Below, one piece after another: positions 33,105-44,770 of a stretch of DNA of 64,000 bases. The position numbers and the translations under genes were made by a program. The notes below the pieces were generated by a model that saw only the letters and a list, made by a program, of their open reading frames with translations, was not told where the DNA came from and searched no databases. This DNA is from Linnemannia schmuckeri. Taxonomy: Eukaryota > Mortierellomycota > Mortierellomycetes > Mortierellales > Mortierellaceae. The stretch's first letter is position 1; each line of letters starts with the position of its first letter. The stretch spans positions 186,001 through 250,000 of the forward strand of contig JANATG010000018.1 in NCBI GenBank assembly GCA_029449235.1, read 5' to 3'.

Positions 33105-34430
33105 ATGACATACGAGTTGCCCCCCATCGGACACGCCCTCAGCGGAGGCGTCGCAGCCGCTCTGGCAAACGTCGTCATCTACCCCCTTGACATGGCAACC
33201 ACCCGCGTCCAGTCCCAGTCCACCAAGGACAATTCCAACACCTCTTTCGCCACCTCCTCCCTCGCTCCCGGTCACCACTCTTCTTCCTCTACAGAAGAGT
33301 TGCAGCCTATCGAGTTCAAGCGCCCCACCCTCCCCAACTCGACATCCTCCTCTTCCTCAGAGACAACCTCTTCGGTCGCGGTGGGCGAGGACGGGCGCAA
33401 GAAAACCACCCGAACAACCATCACCACCACTACTACCACCACCCGCGTCCTCTCCTCCTCCTCCTCCTCTTCCTCTCTCAAGGAAAGAGTCCACTATACA
33501 TCAGTCCCAGATGCCATCCGCAAGATCTACGCCTCAGAGGGCTTTACAGCTCTCTACTCTGGTCTCGGATCCGACACCATTGCGACCCTGACCTCGAACT
33601 TTGTCTACTTTTATGTCTACATGGCCCTCCGTCAACGGAAGGAGCATAGAAGGTCTTCGGGACAATTGTCGACCTTCCAGGAGTTGTTCTTGGGAGCTGA
33701 AGCGGGCATTATTTCGAGGTTTTTCACGGCGCCAATTCATGTTGTTACGACTCGGCAGCAGGTCATGGGCAAGGATCTTCTCCAGCAGCAGCAGTCAGGA
33801 AAGACAGCAGGAATCGCAACAGGAGAAGTACCCAAGGTTTCGGCTCGGTCGATCATCCGCGAGATCTATGCGCAGGATGGGATCACAGGCTTCTGGGCCG
33901 GATACGCGCCCACCGTCATCCTATCGATCAACCCCTCCATCACCTACTTCCTCTTCGAGACCATCAAGAAGACCATCCTCGCCCGCCAACTCAAGGCCGC
34001 CCACGCCGGATCTGCCTCTCCTACAAAGTCAGTCCTGGCCGCTGCTGCGAGTTTGACATCGCTTCAAATCTTCTTCATCTCGGCCTGCTCAAAGGCCATC
34101 GCCTCCTTCCTCACCTACCCCCTCATCCTTACAAAGACCAAACTTCAAACCAAGGTCCAAGACGACGACTCCTCCCCCCCTACAACTCTCAATCATGACA
34201 TAGAAAAGAACGAACAGCAACCGAAGAGCTTCAACGGGATCTCGGATGTATTCAAGACAGTCATCAAGGACAAGGGCATCGCAGGACTCTACACCGGCTG
34301 CCAGGGCCAAGTCGTCAAGGGCTTTTTCTCGTTCGGATTGATGTACATGATCAAGGACAGGGTTGTCGCCTGGATGTTGGCGCTTTTCTTGGCCGTTCAT
34401 AATATGCGCAACCGTGTGACATCCTCTTAG
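33105..34430 (+). CDS. Mitochondrial-carrier-family transporter, peroxisomal PMP47/ANT1 type
   Basis: Single exon, 441 residues. Three carrier repeats are visible by their PX(D/E)XX(K/R)-type helices: YPLDMATTRVQ (26-36), TAPIHVVTTRQQ (~208-219) and YPLILTKTKLQ (~338-348). The first repeat also has the second half ASEGFTALYSGLGSD, the second repeat has QDGITGFWAGYAPTVILSINPSITYF, and the third has KDKGIAGLYTGCQGQVVKGF. The NPSITYF stretch and the ELPPIGHALSGG opening resemble peroxisomal adenine nucleotide/CoA carriers (PMP47, Ant1, SLC25A17). Those exchange cofactors such as ATP/AMP across the peroxisomal membrane. A Ser/Thr-rich low-complexity insert (~38-125) sits in the first matrix loop, unusual for the family. 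Signature 2 lacks the acidic residue. Substrate is inferred, not shown. Confidence 0.85.
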   Translation: MTYELPPIGHALSGGVAAALANVVIYPLDMATTRVQSQSTKDNSNTSFATSSLAPGHHSSSSTEELQPIEFKRPTLPNSTSSSSSETTSSVAVGEDGRKKTTRTTITTTTTTTRVLSSSSSSSSLKERVHYTSVPDAIRKIYASEGFTALYSGLGSDTIATLTSNFVYFYVYMALRQRKEHRRSSGQLSTFQELFLGAEAGIISRFFTAPIHVVTTRQQVMGKDLLQQQQSGKTAGIATGEVPKVSARSIIREIYAQDGITGFWAGYAPTVILSINPSITYFLFETIKKTILARQLKAAHAGSASPTKSVLAAAASLTSLQIFFISACSKAIASFLTYPLILTKTKLQTKVQDDDSSPPTTLNHDIEKNEQQPKSFNGISDVFKTVIKDKGIAGLYTGCQGQVVKGFFSFGLMYMIKDRVVAWMLALFLAVHNMRNRVTSS

Positions 34431-34631
34431 ATTTTTTTTCTTTTCTTCATTTTCTTACTTTTTTTGATGATCGATCGATAATTAAAGTAAACAGCGCACG
34501 TTTTGCGTTTCTTCTTCAACGCAAAGTGTACGAACAGCAACTGAAAGAGTAAGATAATACATTGAGAAAGACAAGACAAGAAGAGAAGGCCTTTACATTA
34601 ATGATAAAAACAGACGAAGAGGATTTGTTCT
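34431..34631. terminator. Convergent 3' flanks of carrier gene and AVL9
   Basis: A 201-base gap between two facing stop codons. T-rich just after the carrier stop, and containing ATTAAAG-like words at ~34481 that could serve as polyadenylation signals. Weak evidence for exact sites. Confidence 0.4.
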
Positions 34632-37600
34632 CTATGGGTTAGAAAGTGCTTCGCCCAAAGCAGTAGTATTAGCTCCTGTAGTAGCAGATGACAACACTGT
34701 TTCATCTTCACCTTCTGCAGGAACTGCAACCGTAACCTCTTTCGGCCTCAATTCCTCCTGACTTGACGATGCCACTCCCAAGGGATCATCCACCATCTCT
34801 GAGGCTCCAGTAGCCCCAATGATAGGCGAAGAAGGCACCGAGACTTCAGAAAACGGCGAATACGATTCTCCAATAGGCGTCACACTCCGTGGCGGCGGGA
34901 TAGGCGTCAACAACGTCGTCAGGCCCGGTTGTGAAGCCGCCACAGCCGACAATCGCGAAGCTGAAGAAGCAGCCAAGGGAATGGGAACAATATCATGCGT
35001 CTCCAAGGCCTCCAAAAGCTCCTTTTCAATTTCTTGTTGACTCTCTTGATCGACATCCTTCACCAACCCACCCTCGCCGATCAACGACATGATCTCTCCG
35101 CCTCGGCTCAGTCTAGGTGATAGGACTGTGGGCGGCCTAGTCGGCACAGGTGCCACAATCGGGATGGGCTCTGTTGATTCATCGGTCACGTCGATTAGTT
35201 TCATTCCTGTTGCTGTTGTTATTGCTGTCGCGTCGGCTGGCTTAGGAGATCCTGTTACCGTTCCAGTAAAACTCAAAGGAGACCGCCCACCCTTGGGCGA
35301 AGTAGGAGACCTAGGTACCTGTGCCTGTGACCGTGTCGGTGATCGAGGTGTCACAAACGAAAACAGTCCCGGCTCACTCTGCTGCTGTTGTTGTTGCTGT
35401 TTCTGCTGCGATGCCGCCGAATCGGGTCCAGATCCAGATCCAGATCCAGGTCCAGGGTTCATCTTGACTGCTCCCATTGCTGGTTTCGGAGAGATGGCAA
35501 ATGTGGAGGCAGTCGCACGGGCTCGCTCCTGCATAACCCTCTTCTTGCGTTCATGCTGGTACACCCGCTGTTGGTACTGCTCCTCCGCCTCACGTTGTGC
35601 ATCCAAAAGTTCCTTCTTTTTGGCTTGGAAGAAACTTGACACGTTCGAAAACATTCCGGCCGCTTTCTGTCCCAAAGCTGCCGTGGCTGCAGTGGCTGGT
35701 CCTAAACTTGAAGTGATTGACGAAGCAGGTGATGCAGTCGCTGAACTTGACCGTGATGCTGACTGTTGTTGCACAGATGTAGGTCGTGATGAGGATTTGT
35801 ATGATACTGGTGGTGGAATAGCGTCGTTGGAGTCGTCGTCTGGGGTAGCATCAGGATCGGGAATGGATCGAGCTGTAGCTTCCTGACTCCGATTCGTAGA
35901 GGTACTCCTAACAAGTCCCTTGCCCTCAGCCAGTGAGGGGTCTCTGGACCGAGGGCGATAGATTCCTGGCTCTAATGACGCTGGTTGAGGCCCTTCTTCG
36001 GGCTGCAACTTTTCAAACTCTTGCCACACTGAATCTATTTGGAAAATTTATACATCAAGGCACTGTCAGTTATGCATGCTACAAGAACAACCCCTTCTTG
36101 TGCTGTAAACTCTTGAATCCAGTATGCATCAAAACCAACCTACCAAAAACGTTAGAGAGCCGTTCGCGGCTCGTTGTCATGGCTCTTGAGAATGACTGCT
36201 TCAATGGAACCAAATTCTTATCTATCCTCATGTCCTTCAGCTGGCTAATAGAACAACACAGGGCGGGCAAAGATTAGTTTATCGTCTCCACTATCATAAC
36301 ACTTCCATCCTTTCCCGTTCAGGAAATAAAATGCTTACTTCGCGAGCCGTCGTTGGACGTGAGCGAGAGAAAAGTTGCCTTGACAAGGGTGTCCTGGGGC
36401 AACAATCTCGTTTAAAAGCTCCCAATCCACATAGTCATTCCAAAGTTGGTAATTGGGTGTCTGCTGCCATGCCTTGATAAAGTACGTTCCGTAGTCCGCC
36501 GTCATATCCCGGTCTGTACAACGAAATGGATAATTCAGGTTAGAAAAAAGATAAATTAATTCGGCTTCACCGTGTACCAAATACAAACGGAGGACCCTCC
36601 GCGCTTACCACTAGGGTTGCCCATGCCTTCGGTAGAATCCTCGGTCTGGGTGACTTTTTGAGCATGCTTGACGCTTGACAAAAGTGTCAAGATGTACTCT
36701 TCAAACTTTGCTCGAAGATAATCGTCACTTCCTGCGTACTCTGTCTGCGAATCTGTACTCCCGCCCTCGTTCACGGCCTGAATGATCTCGTCCATCCACC
36801 TCCGGTCGGCCGATGTCAGGCTGAGGATCCCAGAGAGTGAGTCTTGCAGAAACTCGATTGTTCCTGGCTCAGTATTGACAATGACATCCGTGCCACAATC
36901 GCGGTTGTGCAAGAAAATGGCGTTGGTGGTTCCAATGATGTAACTCCGCGTACGAGGATCCTGCAAGATGTCGATTTGTTGAAGAGGCAGATATGGCTGG
37001 AAAAATGAGCCCTCGCCAAAGATGTGGAGCGGTAGCCCCAGGTATTTGAAAAGCTCTTGCTTGTCAGTCGAGTGAGCTGGAGTCTTTGACATGCTGCGCA
37101 TGTAGACTTCCTGAGAGTCCAGCAAGGGTGATCCGGTATCTTGAAGTGACTTTAACAGTCCTGGAACCAACGACATGAGAGAGTACTGGTAGGTGCACAA
37201 GGTCTCCACTGGATATCCAAAGAAAATAACCTACGCGTCAAAGAGAAGACAACATTGAGTTAAAAATCTATTCACAGATCCACATGGATCTCGCATTGAA
37301 ACTTCAATGTCACGACAAGACATACCCTCTTCTCAAGAAGCAGTAGCTTTAAAAGAACAAGAACTTTATACTTGAACTTTTTGACTAGCTCCCGCAAAGA
37401 TGTGCCTATCGGACAAAATTCATTCTGTGTTAGCGTCCCTATGCAGAGCTATTGAACTCGTGCCCATTCATGATCCACTCAAGAAAACCAACAGTGTCGA
37501 CCTACCCATCAAAAAAGCCGAGTCTGGTATACTCTCCGACACTGTTGCGTTCAAGCTATCATAGAATTGCTACACAAAGCGCGAGAAGTAAATAAAGATC

Positions 37601-37865
37601 TCACTCATTAGTCGCATGTCGTTTACATCATTGTTCCTGAAAAACAAATACGCCAAGAATTCGATGAGAATTCGTCGCCTGTCCTTTGCTGCCTTGTTCC
37701 TGAAGGAGAAAAAAAAGTGCACTCTCTGAATCCCATAAGCACCCCTATCGACTTACAGATAGAATTTCTGTTTGGGTAAAGTCCTTTTGGCCAAACCATG
37801 CAGCAGTGACCACGGCCAATCGCTGTCGAAGGACTCCAAAAATGGGCTACAAAAGGAGGATCACG

Positions 37866-37902
<37 letters not shown>

Positions 37903-38706
37903 CACATGATGAGTTACACAATGACCATCACTTGCGTGCATATTTCGAGCTGCATGTTCATGTTTAAATGAAGAGAAGTATTACAATACCTGGGTGGCAA
38001 GGACGACGATGGCCTTTTGGACAGAGCTGCGAGTGACATCGTTTGTCTTGACCACTAGATCCTTTGTCAAGATTTGGCGGTTGCAAGAGATGCCAAAGAG
38101 TGTTGAGGCAACGTCCTTCCTGCTCTTGACGGGTGGCAGGTGGAAGTAGGTAAAGTCTTCATCGCTCTGATGACTGCCGTCTGTAATTTATCCGATTTGA
38201 ATCCCATGTAAGTCCATGCGTCCAGGGGGCAAATGAGAAAGGTAATCAACGAGAAAAGGGGCAAAGACAAAAAAAAAAAGAGGGGTGAGGAACAAAAACA
38301 ATCAAAAGTGAGTTAAGTAGCTCTTTTTGTCAACTTTCTTGGCAACTAAACATGTGCACATCTTGCTAGCTAAATAAGAAGAAAACAAAGGAATACCTGG
38401 AAGGGCTAAGAAGGGTAAAAGACTCCATTCCTCAGGCACCTCCAGTCGAGTCAAGACGGTCTTTTCAGCCTGTCCAGGGAATGGTGGGTAAGCGTATTCG
38501 ACGATGGGACCATGCGCGTGGTGACTAAAAGAAGGATGAACGAGAAGGTACGAATGTCAGTATGGCGAATGAAGTGAGTGTGAGGCGAGGCATGGGGAGT
38601 AGCGAACTGTGCCAAGAGAGAAGAGTTTGAATGAGGCGCGGGAACACAAAGAAGTGAAAGAGGAGACATACAAGCCGACAACAATGATGTGAAGGATCAC
38701 GCCCAT
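34632..38706 (-). CDS. AVL9: AVL9 (DENN-related late secretory pathway protein)
   Basis: Ten exons on the minus strand: 38706-38672, 38524-38397, 38180-37990, 37846-37757, 37569-37506, 37405-37326, 37230-36609, 36513-36339, 36244-36144, 36034-34632. They sum to 2889 bases, 962 residues, with phase kept throughout. The N-terminus is diagnostic of AVL9: ILHIIVVGFHHAHGPIVEYAYPP, EEWSLLPFLALPDGSH, YFHLP, LFGISCNRQI, DVTRSSVQKAIVVLA, FGQKDFTQTEILS, LRELVKKFKYKVLVLLKLLL and EKRVIFFGYPVE. The DENN-like core ends near residue 490. The last exon encodes a Ser/Pro/Gln-rich disordered tail with a basic helix (~AKKKELLDAQREAEEQYQQR). In yeast AVL9 acts in exocytic vesicle formation at the late Golgi. Intron 3 contains a 29-base poly-T (minus sense), and intron 4 holds a possible cassette exon. 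Confidence 0.92.
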
Positions 38707-39168
38707 CTGTGCTGTAATAGGTAGCCTGGAGTGATTAGGCTGTTGGTAAGAGTGAAAGAAAAGAATAAGGCAGAGGCGAAAGTTGTGTCGTTGAATGAAT
38801 GTGCGGAAGGGAAAGTAGCGGTGGCAATGGTTGAGAGAGAGTAGAAAAGGAAAAGTAGAAAAAGGACAGGAAAAAGGGCAGTGTGCTGGCCAAATACCTC
38901 TCCCCTTGTAGTAGTGGACACAAATAGCAAAATGAACGGGCTCATGCTCTCATTGGCTGAGGGCGCATCACTTACATACACCTCCACTCGACCACTGCCC
39001 CTGCCCGCCCTAACACGACCTGCTCCTTTCTTTTCTCCCTCTTTTTCATTGACGTTCTCACTTTAAATCGCCACTAAAACCTCCACTCGCCTCGATTGCA
39101 ACAACGGAGTACACACACGCAAAGGAACAACAACCCCCGGGATCTGGATCAGGAACAGGATCACAGCC
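38707..39168. promoter_or_regulatory. Shared divergent promoter region of AVL9 and FMP25-like gene
   Basis: The two start codons (38706 minus, 39169 plus) face away from each other across 462 bases. The left half is GA-rich (CT-rich in AVL9 sense), the right half CT/CA-rich, as expected for two leaders back to back. No clear TATA box. Confidence 0.55.
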
Positions 39169-41526
39169 ATGCTCTTAGCCCAGGCAACAAAAACCAACAC
39201 CCACAATCGCCTGGCACTCGCCTCCAGTGTCAGATCCGCATTCCGCGTTGTAGGATCACCTCGGTCAGCAACCTTCGCCAGATTGCGGACGACCCCTCAA
39301 CATCAGCCTCACTTCATACAGACTCGCCCTTTTCTTTCGTGGCTACTCAACCCCAAAGAAGAACCCGTGATCCCAAAGAAACTGGCCCCATTGAAACTTG
39401 AGGACACCGGCAACCGTCTGCTCTTCTGGGACTCGACTTATACCACCCCCCACCTGAAACCCGAGTTCAATGGTAAACGCTGCTGCATTTTTTCAGGAGG
39501 AAAAAGCCGGGCAGGAGAGAGCAATTGAACAATAGACTGACCCTCTCTCCTCTTCTTCTTTGTTGTAACTGCTGTCATTGTGCAGACCGCATCGTTTCAT
39601 CTCTTAGCACAGGAGTAAGTCAAAAGAGCAAGGAGAGCATCTATGGCAGTAGAAGACGTCGCGATTTTTGGACTGCAGCGACCTATATCTAACAGATATG
39701 TCAACCTACCACCACGACTCTCGAATCGATAGACTTCTCACAGCTGCGCGGTTGTCGACGGCAACCTTCATGTCTGGGGATCCAACTATTACAGCCAGGT
39801 ACAGCCCAGACTTGTTGATGTCGCGCCTCTCTCGTTTGAGACCTTTAATCCCCATACGCGAATATCTCAGCTTACACCTTTTCTTTCATTTTGCAATATC
39901 GTAGGTTGGACTGACAACAGAGTCCTTTCATGATGACGACTCTGAGGAAATCACGGATGTACACTTTGTCAACCAGCTGGCGAATGAAGAGATTGTTCAG
40001 GTCGCATCAGGTACACGCCATCGCGTCGGAGCAAACATGCGGAACAAATTATCGCTATGTGACCTATGGAGAATGGGCGCACTCTTGACAACGAAAAGGC
40101 ACGTCGCTCATTTCACATCACCCTTTTCAATTGATTGTTAGGCAACTTTCACAACTTGGCGCTATCAAAGACAGGAAAACTGTGGTCATGGGGCTCAGGC
40201 TGTCTTGGACGGGGCGATGAAATCTACGACTCACTTCCTCAGCCCGTCGAGTTTTTCCATGCCCTTGGAAGGAACATCAAACAGATCTTCGCAGCAGGGT
40301 AAGAATTCACTCTGAAGCTTTCACACATTGTGATGTCAGTGGTACGCATCATCACATATTACTTACATCTTGCAAATTTTATTTGCTTTTAGGAACTACT
40401 CGATGGCGCTGGTCACACCAAAGGACGGGAACGATGACGAACTCTATATCTGGGGATACATTCCGTTTGGCGAGGAAAACGAGCATGGAGAAGTCACCCC
40501 TGTCATGAGAAAGTGTCTCCGCCCTGTTCTGGTCACCTCTGTGCTTGGCTATCATATCTCTCACGTTGCCTGTAGTCCTTGGCATTTCACCCTTGCGGCC
40601 ACACCCGTACCTACTTCAATTTCAGAAAACCAATCATCTACTAAGGAGAAGCCATTGCTAATGACGTTTGGACGGTATAGTGATGAAATGCCGCTCGAAA
40701 AGCCATACAGTCCTTTATTCTTGGACTTGCCACCCGAGGATGAGTTTTATGACGTCAAGCCCTGGAGGATATTCCGGTCTGTGGCCCCTACTTCCGACCT
40801 TGTCATCAAGAAAATAGCCGCCTCCAAAGGTATAAATCTGGTATATATTGTTTTCTCTTCACACCCACTTCATATTTGGATACTAACGTCAACCTAAACG
40901 TCTTACATGTAATAGGATGTGATATTGTGTTAATGGAAAACGGGAGCGTGGGAGTCAGTGACCATGAGGACCACGTTGCACGACTGATCCATCGACCACT
41001 GGACGATAAGATCCTCGATGTTGCAGGTGGCTCTTCAGAAGTGATCGCCATCTCGACCAAGGGACAGGTCCTCTCCTGGAGTGAACCTTCAGAAGGCGCC
41101 GAAGAGGAGGAAGAACCTGCTGTTGTTGAAGAACCCGACTACACCACCAACACCGTCTTGGACCCACGGTCTCCCCTCACAGTGGAAACTGCAAACGCTG
41201 AGATTGAGAGTGTCAGGAGTGCTAAGGTCGGCAGAGACTCGAAACAGTCGCAGCACTCATCTCGACTCAAGTCATCGTCACAACCGCCACCACCACCTAA
41301 TAGTGCTAGTCTGTCAGCACTGCACCCATTGTTGAACTTTAACAAGGACGAACAAAAAGCCGAAAACGAGGTGTTGGCTTTCTTTGATTCCCAGCGTCGT
41401 GGCCAGGAACAGAAACAAAAGACGATCCGGTTGGTCGAGGCTCTCTTTGATCCGTCGAGGCTGGTGGTTGAGAAGCCTGGGCTCTCCAAATGTGTTGCTC
41501 AGTATGATCGCTTCACCATCTGTTAA
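39169..41526 (+). CDS. FMP25: Mitochondrial RCC1-repeat protein, FMP25-like
   Basis: Seven exons: 39169-39472, 39586-39614, 39733-39798, 39905-40010, 40142-40298, 40393-40829, 40916-41526; 569 residues. The acceptor at 39731-39732 (TAG) rather than a later CAG is chosen because it alone gives the RCC1 consensus SLSTGTSHSCAVVDGNLHVW. The N-terminus (ATKTNTHNRLALASSVRSAF...) is basic and Ser/Ala-rich, a mitochondrial presequence. RCC1-type blades: CAVVDGNLHVWGSN, LALSKTGKLWSWGSGCLGRG, MALVTPKDGNDDELYIWG, and later VIAISTKGQVLSW. Length, targeting and repeats match yeast Fmp25 (human RCC1L relative), a matrix protein needed for assembly of respiratory complexes. The C-terminal third is disordered and acidic. 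Confidence 0.83.
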
Positions 41527-41912
41527 GACACTGAAGAGAATAAAAACGAAGTGTATGTATGTATGTTGTGTAACAACTGCGCTGTGACGTATGACTTTAA
41601 CTGTACTTCTTATTTTGGGATCTTACACAGCTTTTGTCACAGCGTCTTTGTTCACTAGTGACATTTGGCCGTTCTGAGAATCCCTTTTAGTCATTGACCC
41701 ATCTCTATGTTCACTCACTTGGATCTTGAACAAACGGTGTTTCGATATGATACAAGCGCACTAGGCGCGTTTTATTGCAGAAACTAAAAATGAAGGACGG
41801 TCATGAAAAAGTAGTGGCGGTAATGATGATATGATGGATTTGATACGTGATGGTGGTAGTTTGTTAAGAGTCTTCAAAAGAAAGAGAAAAAAAAGGAAAA
41901 AGGAAAAAGGCC
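41527..41912. other. Convergent 3' flanks (FMP25-like and KNH1-like genes)
   Basis: 386 bases, no gene. GAATAAAAAC 12 bases after the FMP25-like stop is a likely polyadenylation signal. Confidence 0.5.
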
Positions 41913-42455
41913 TTAAAGGAGCAGAACGGTGGCAGCAGAAGCAACAACGGCAAAAAGAGCAGGAACGGTCAACGACCCAGCACCGTTACCAGAATTATTC
42001 TCAGGCTGCTTATCACCGGTCGCTGGCTGTCCACCCCCACCACCAGTACCAGCCTTGGCTTGGATCTTGAACTTGCCCGAATAAATAGGCTGGTTCAACA
42101 TCATCCTCAGCGAATAACTGGCCGTATAATCCTGCACTTCGGGGACGATCCAATACTCATTACCCCTATCCTTGCTCCCACAATCGATACGCGCAGCCGG
42201 CGCAACAAAGAAGACGTTATTGGGGTTGTTGGAGTTGATAAGTTGGACTTCGACGTTGCTAGGGTCTCCGGTTGCGACGATGGTGGAGGGCGGTTTGCAG
42301 GCCATGGTCCAAGAGAAGGTGGCGTTCTGGCCGACGGTGTAGGTCTCGGAGCCGTCGACGGGGTCAGTGAAGGATGTGTGTGTGGACGTTTGTTGGGCGG
42401 TGACCGAGGAGGCGAGGAGAGCCAGGAGGGTGATGGTTGCTGCCTTGATGAACAT
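41913..42455 (-). CDS. GPI-anchored KRE9/KNH1-like cell-surface protein A
   Basis: Single exon, 180 residues. Signal peptide at residues 1-20 (MFIKAATITLLALLASSVTA). An immunoglobulin-like N-terminal domain of the KRE9/KNH1 (Ser-Thr-rich GPI protein) type spans ~25-130: it has a DPVDGSETYTVGQNATFSW opening, EVQLIN, CGSKDRGNEYWIVPEVQ and YSLRMML. Two cysteines could pair. A Gly/Gln/Asn-rich linker leads to SGNGAGSLTVPALFAVVASA and a hydrophobic end VLLL, a GPI-anchor signal. The predicted role is wall or plasma-membrane surface protein, with beta-glucan assembly the function of the founding family. Same architecture as 58426-59026. A 22-base A run (42501-42522) lies in its 5' leader region. 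Confidence 0.82.
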   Translation of the reverse strand: MFIKAATITLLALLASSVTAQQTSTHTSFTDPVDGSETYTVGQNATFSWTMACKPPSTIVATGDPSNVEVQLINSNNPNNVFFVAPAARIDCGSKDRGNEYWIVPEVQDYTASYSLRMMLNQPIYSGKFKIQAKAGTGGGGGQPATGDKQPENNSGNGAGSLTVPALFAVVASAATVLLL

Positions 42456-44738
42456 ATCGTCGTGGTGTTGGTTGGTAATGAGGTGTGTGATGAAGAAAAG
42501 AAAAAAAAAAAAAAAAAAAAAAGAAGAGAAGGTGGGCCAACCGGTGTTTATATGAGGTTTTTTTTCGTCTTTCTTCAGGTGTGAGTAAGACGGAGAATTT
42601 TCTGACTGAGGTAAGATTGATGAGGTGAAGAAAGGAAGAAGGGAGGGGTCATGTCATTCGTAAGAGCCCAATTGTCTCATCTCATACCCTCGTCTAGCTA
42701 ATACAAAGGGACAACCCTCGTAATCCCCCTCACACCAGTGTAGTCTCTGGCGACCAATCGATAGTAGAAATTCAAAAATGATACCAAGGAGGGGAGGCAC
42801 TATCCATCCATGGATTAAGGGTGATGGAAGGATGAGACCTGGTTAATCGAATCATGGCGAATTGGTGCCTAAGAGCCATCTTTTACGAGAGAAAGATGAG
42901 TCGTCGTCATGGAGCGAGTGCCATTCCGGTTCCCGAAAGCACATTATTTCGGAGCTGCTGCCACCAAAAAAAAAAAAAAAAAAAAAAAAAAAATCGTTCT
43001 CTTGATCGTGCCCCTGAGTTCAAGTAGGGACGGGAATGAAAAAAAAGGAAAATGTGGTTCTGTATTAGATTTGAAGGGAACACGGCCTTATTTGAGAACC
43101 CAACAGCTATCTCTAGGCTGGATAGAGTGCATTCAATCACTACATGGGTCTCCCTTCCTGCTTCTCATTGAGGAAATAAAGGTAGTCAGGCAGGGCCTGT
43201 GACTGGTGGCTGACTCGCATTATCTTAATTGAAAATTCAAATATGCAGTGATTGAATAATGTTGATGTAATATTAGGGGCGTGGTCACCGTTACCCACAC
43301 TTTCTGATCTTGTCACAATATGCTGAAATGAGGCGGGGAAAGGATAATGGAGTAAGAGCACACCAGGGACTATGACTTTCGTGTAGTCCGAATCTATTAA
43401 ACAATTCCGCTGTTCATAGGAAAAGAAGGAAAGAAGCACGCGTATGTCTGGGTGGTGTGGGAGGGACAAATTTTCACCCTCTCTCTTTGTCTTTCTCCAT
43501 CTCTCTCGGAGAAACAAAAAAGTGTTTTCACCACCCGCCCCCTCTACACCCTTAGTCGTTGCTATGCTTTTTCATCAATCTTGGCGTAACGTCTATCACG
43601 TACGATGTCAGTAGTTTACGAAGCTTCATTTATCGCTCGATCTCAACCCCTAGTCCACCAACACACGAGCATGCACATGCATCATGCGTTTGCTTTTCAT
43701 ATCTCGCGTTTTGGAGTCGAGAATACGAATACATACATATACCTATGGCCCCGTGTAGGCGCTCGTCCTTGGTTTATTTATTTTTTGTTCTTGCGTCATT
43801 TAATCCTCTGATCAAACTGAATAGACACTTGAACAAGGACATAACCTGCGCGGGAAACCCCATACAGTCGGCAGCCATACGCCTTAACCAATCGGCCAAA
43901 CAGACAGCTGTGTGTGTTGAAAACGAGTTTGCATTTCCGAGCCAAGAGGGGGAGGGGTTCGTCTGTTCGCTCTTTTCTGTTTCTGTGCCTGGAAACAAAA
44001 AAAAAAAAAAAAAAAAAAAAAGAAAAAGATCGGTCGCCGAGTCGAATTGATCATTCCCTCTGTCCTTCTGCTCTTTCCTCTCGCTCCCCTTTTCTGTCTC
44101 TTCTTCTCTCTATCTTCTTTTTTGGACCTACTGAACATACACTTGAGGAGGGACGCCATCGTCCAACCATTGTGAGTGATGATTTGCACTAGATAGAGTT
44201 TAGCATGTAATCCACCGGGTGTTGGATAGGGAAAAACACACGACCGACACTACGCGTGCTGCTGCTTTTCTATGCCACTCCTTCGAATTGCCAGCCTCGA
44301 ATGACTCTTCCCGATCTCCTATTTCTCTCCGAAATGGAAATATCTGAGCAAAACTGCGGATTTTCCCCGCAGGCGTGTCAGAGTGGGTGGTGCACGGTGA
44401 TAATTTGTCCTTTGCGCCCAAGGTTACTTCCCTACAGCCCGTACTCCTGCTGCACTACCTAAGTAAGAACAACTTGTGTCTCTTTTTCCTTGTTTTTGTT
44501 TCTGTTTCTTGGTTGAGGATGAAAAAGTAATTAATGGTGAACAAAGAGTTTTCTCAATCATTGCTGCTGTCATATCTCCAGAATCGCAGAAGACTTTTTT
44601 CTTAGTCATCATGATAATGCTCGTGTGTGGTTCGCAGTGAAATTCCTTTACTGTCTTCGTTTTTGCTCTTAGGCCAGACAGGAACAGACACGCCGTGTCT
44701 TTGGTTAAAGTTTTCTTATGTCGGACTTCTTCCCATGG

Positions 44739-44770
<32 letters not shown>

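Noticed and set aside
33084..33481. Antisense acidic frames under the carrier gene
   Set aside because: Glu/Val runs are mirror images of the Ser/Thr-rich coding insert on the other strand.
43559..44050. 163-codon frame ending in a lysine run
   Set aside because: It ends by reading into a poly-A tract, has no domain character and no conserved motif.
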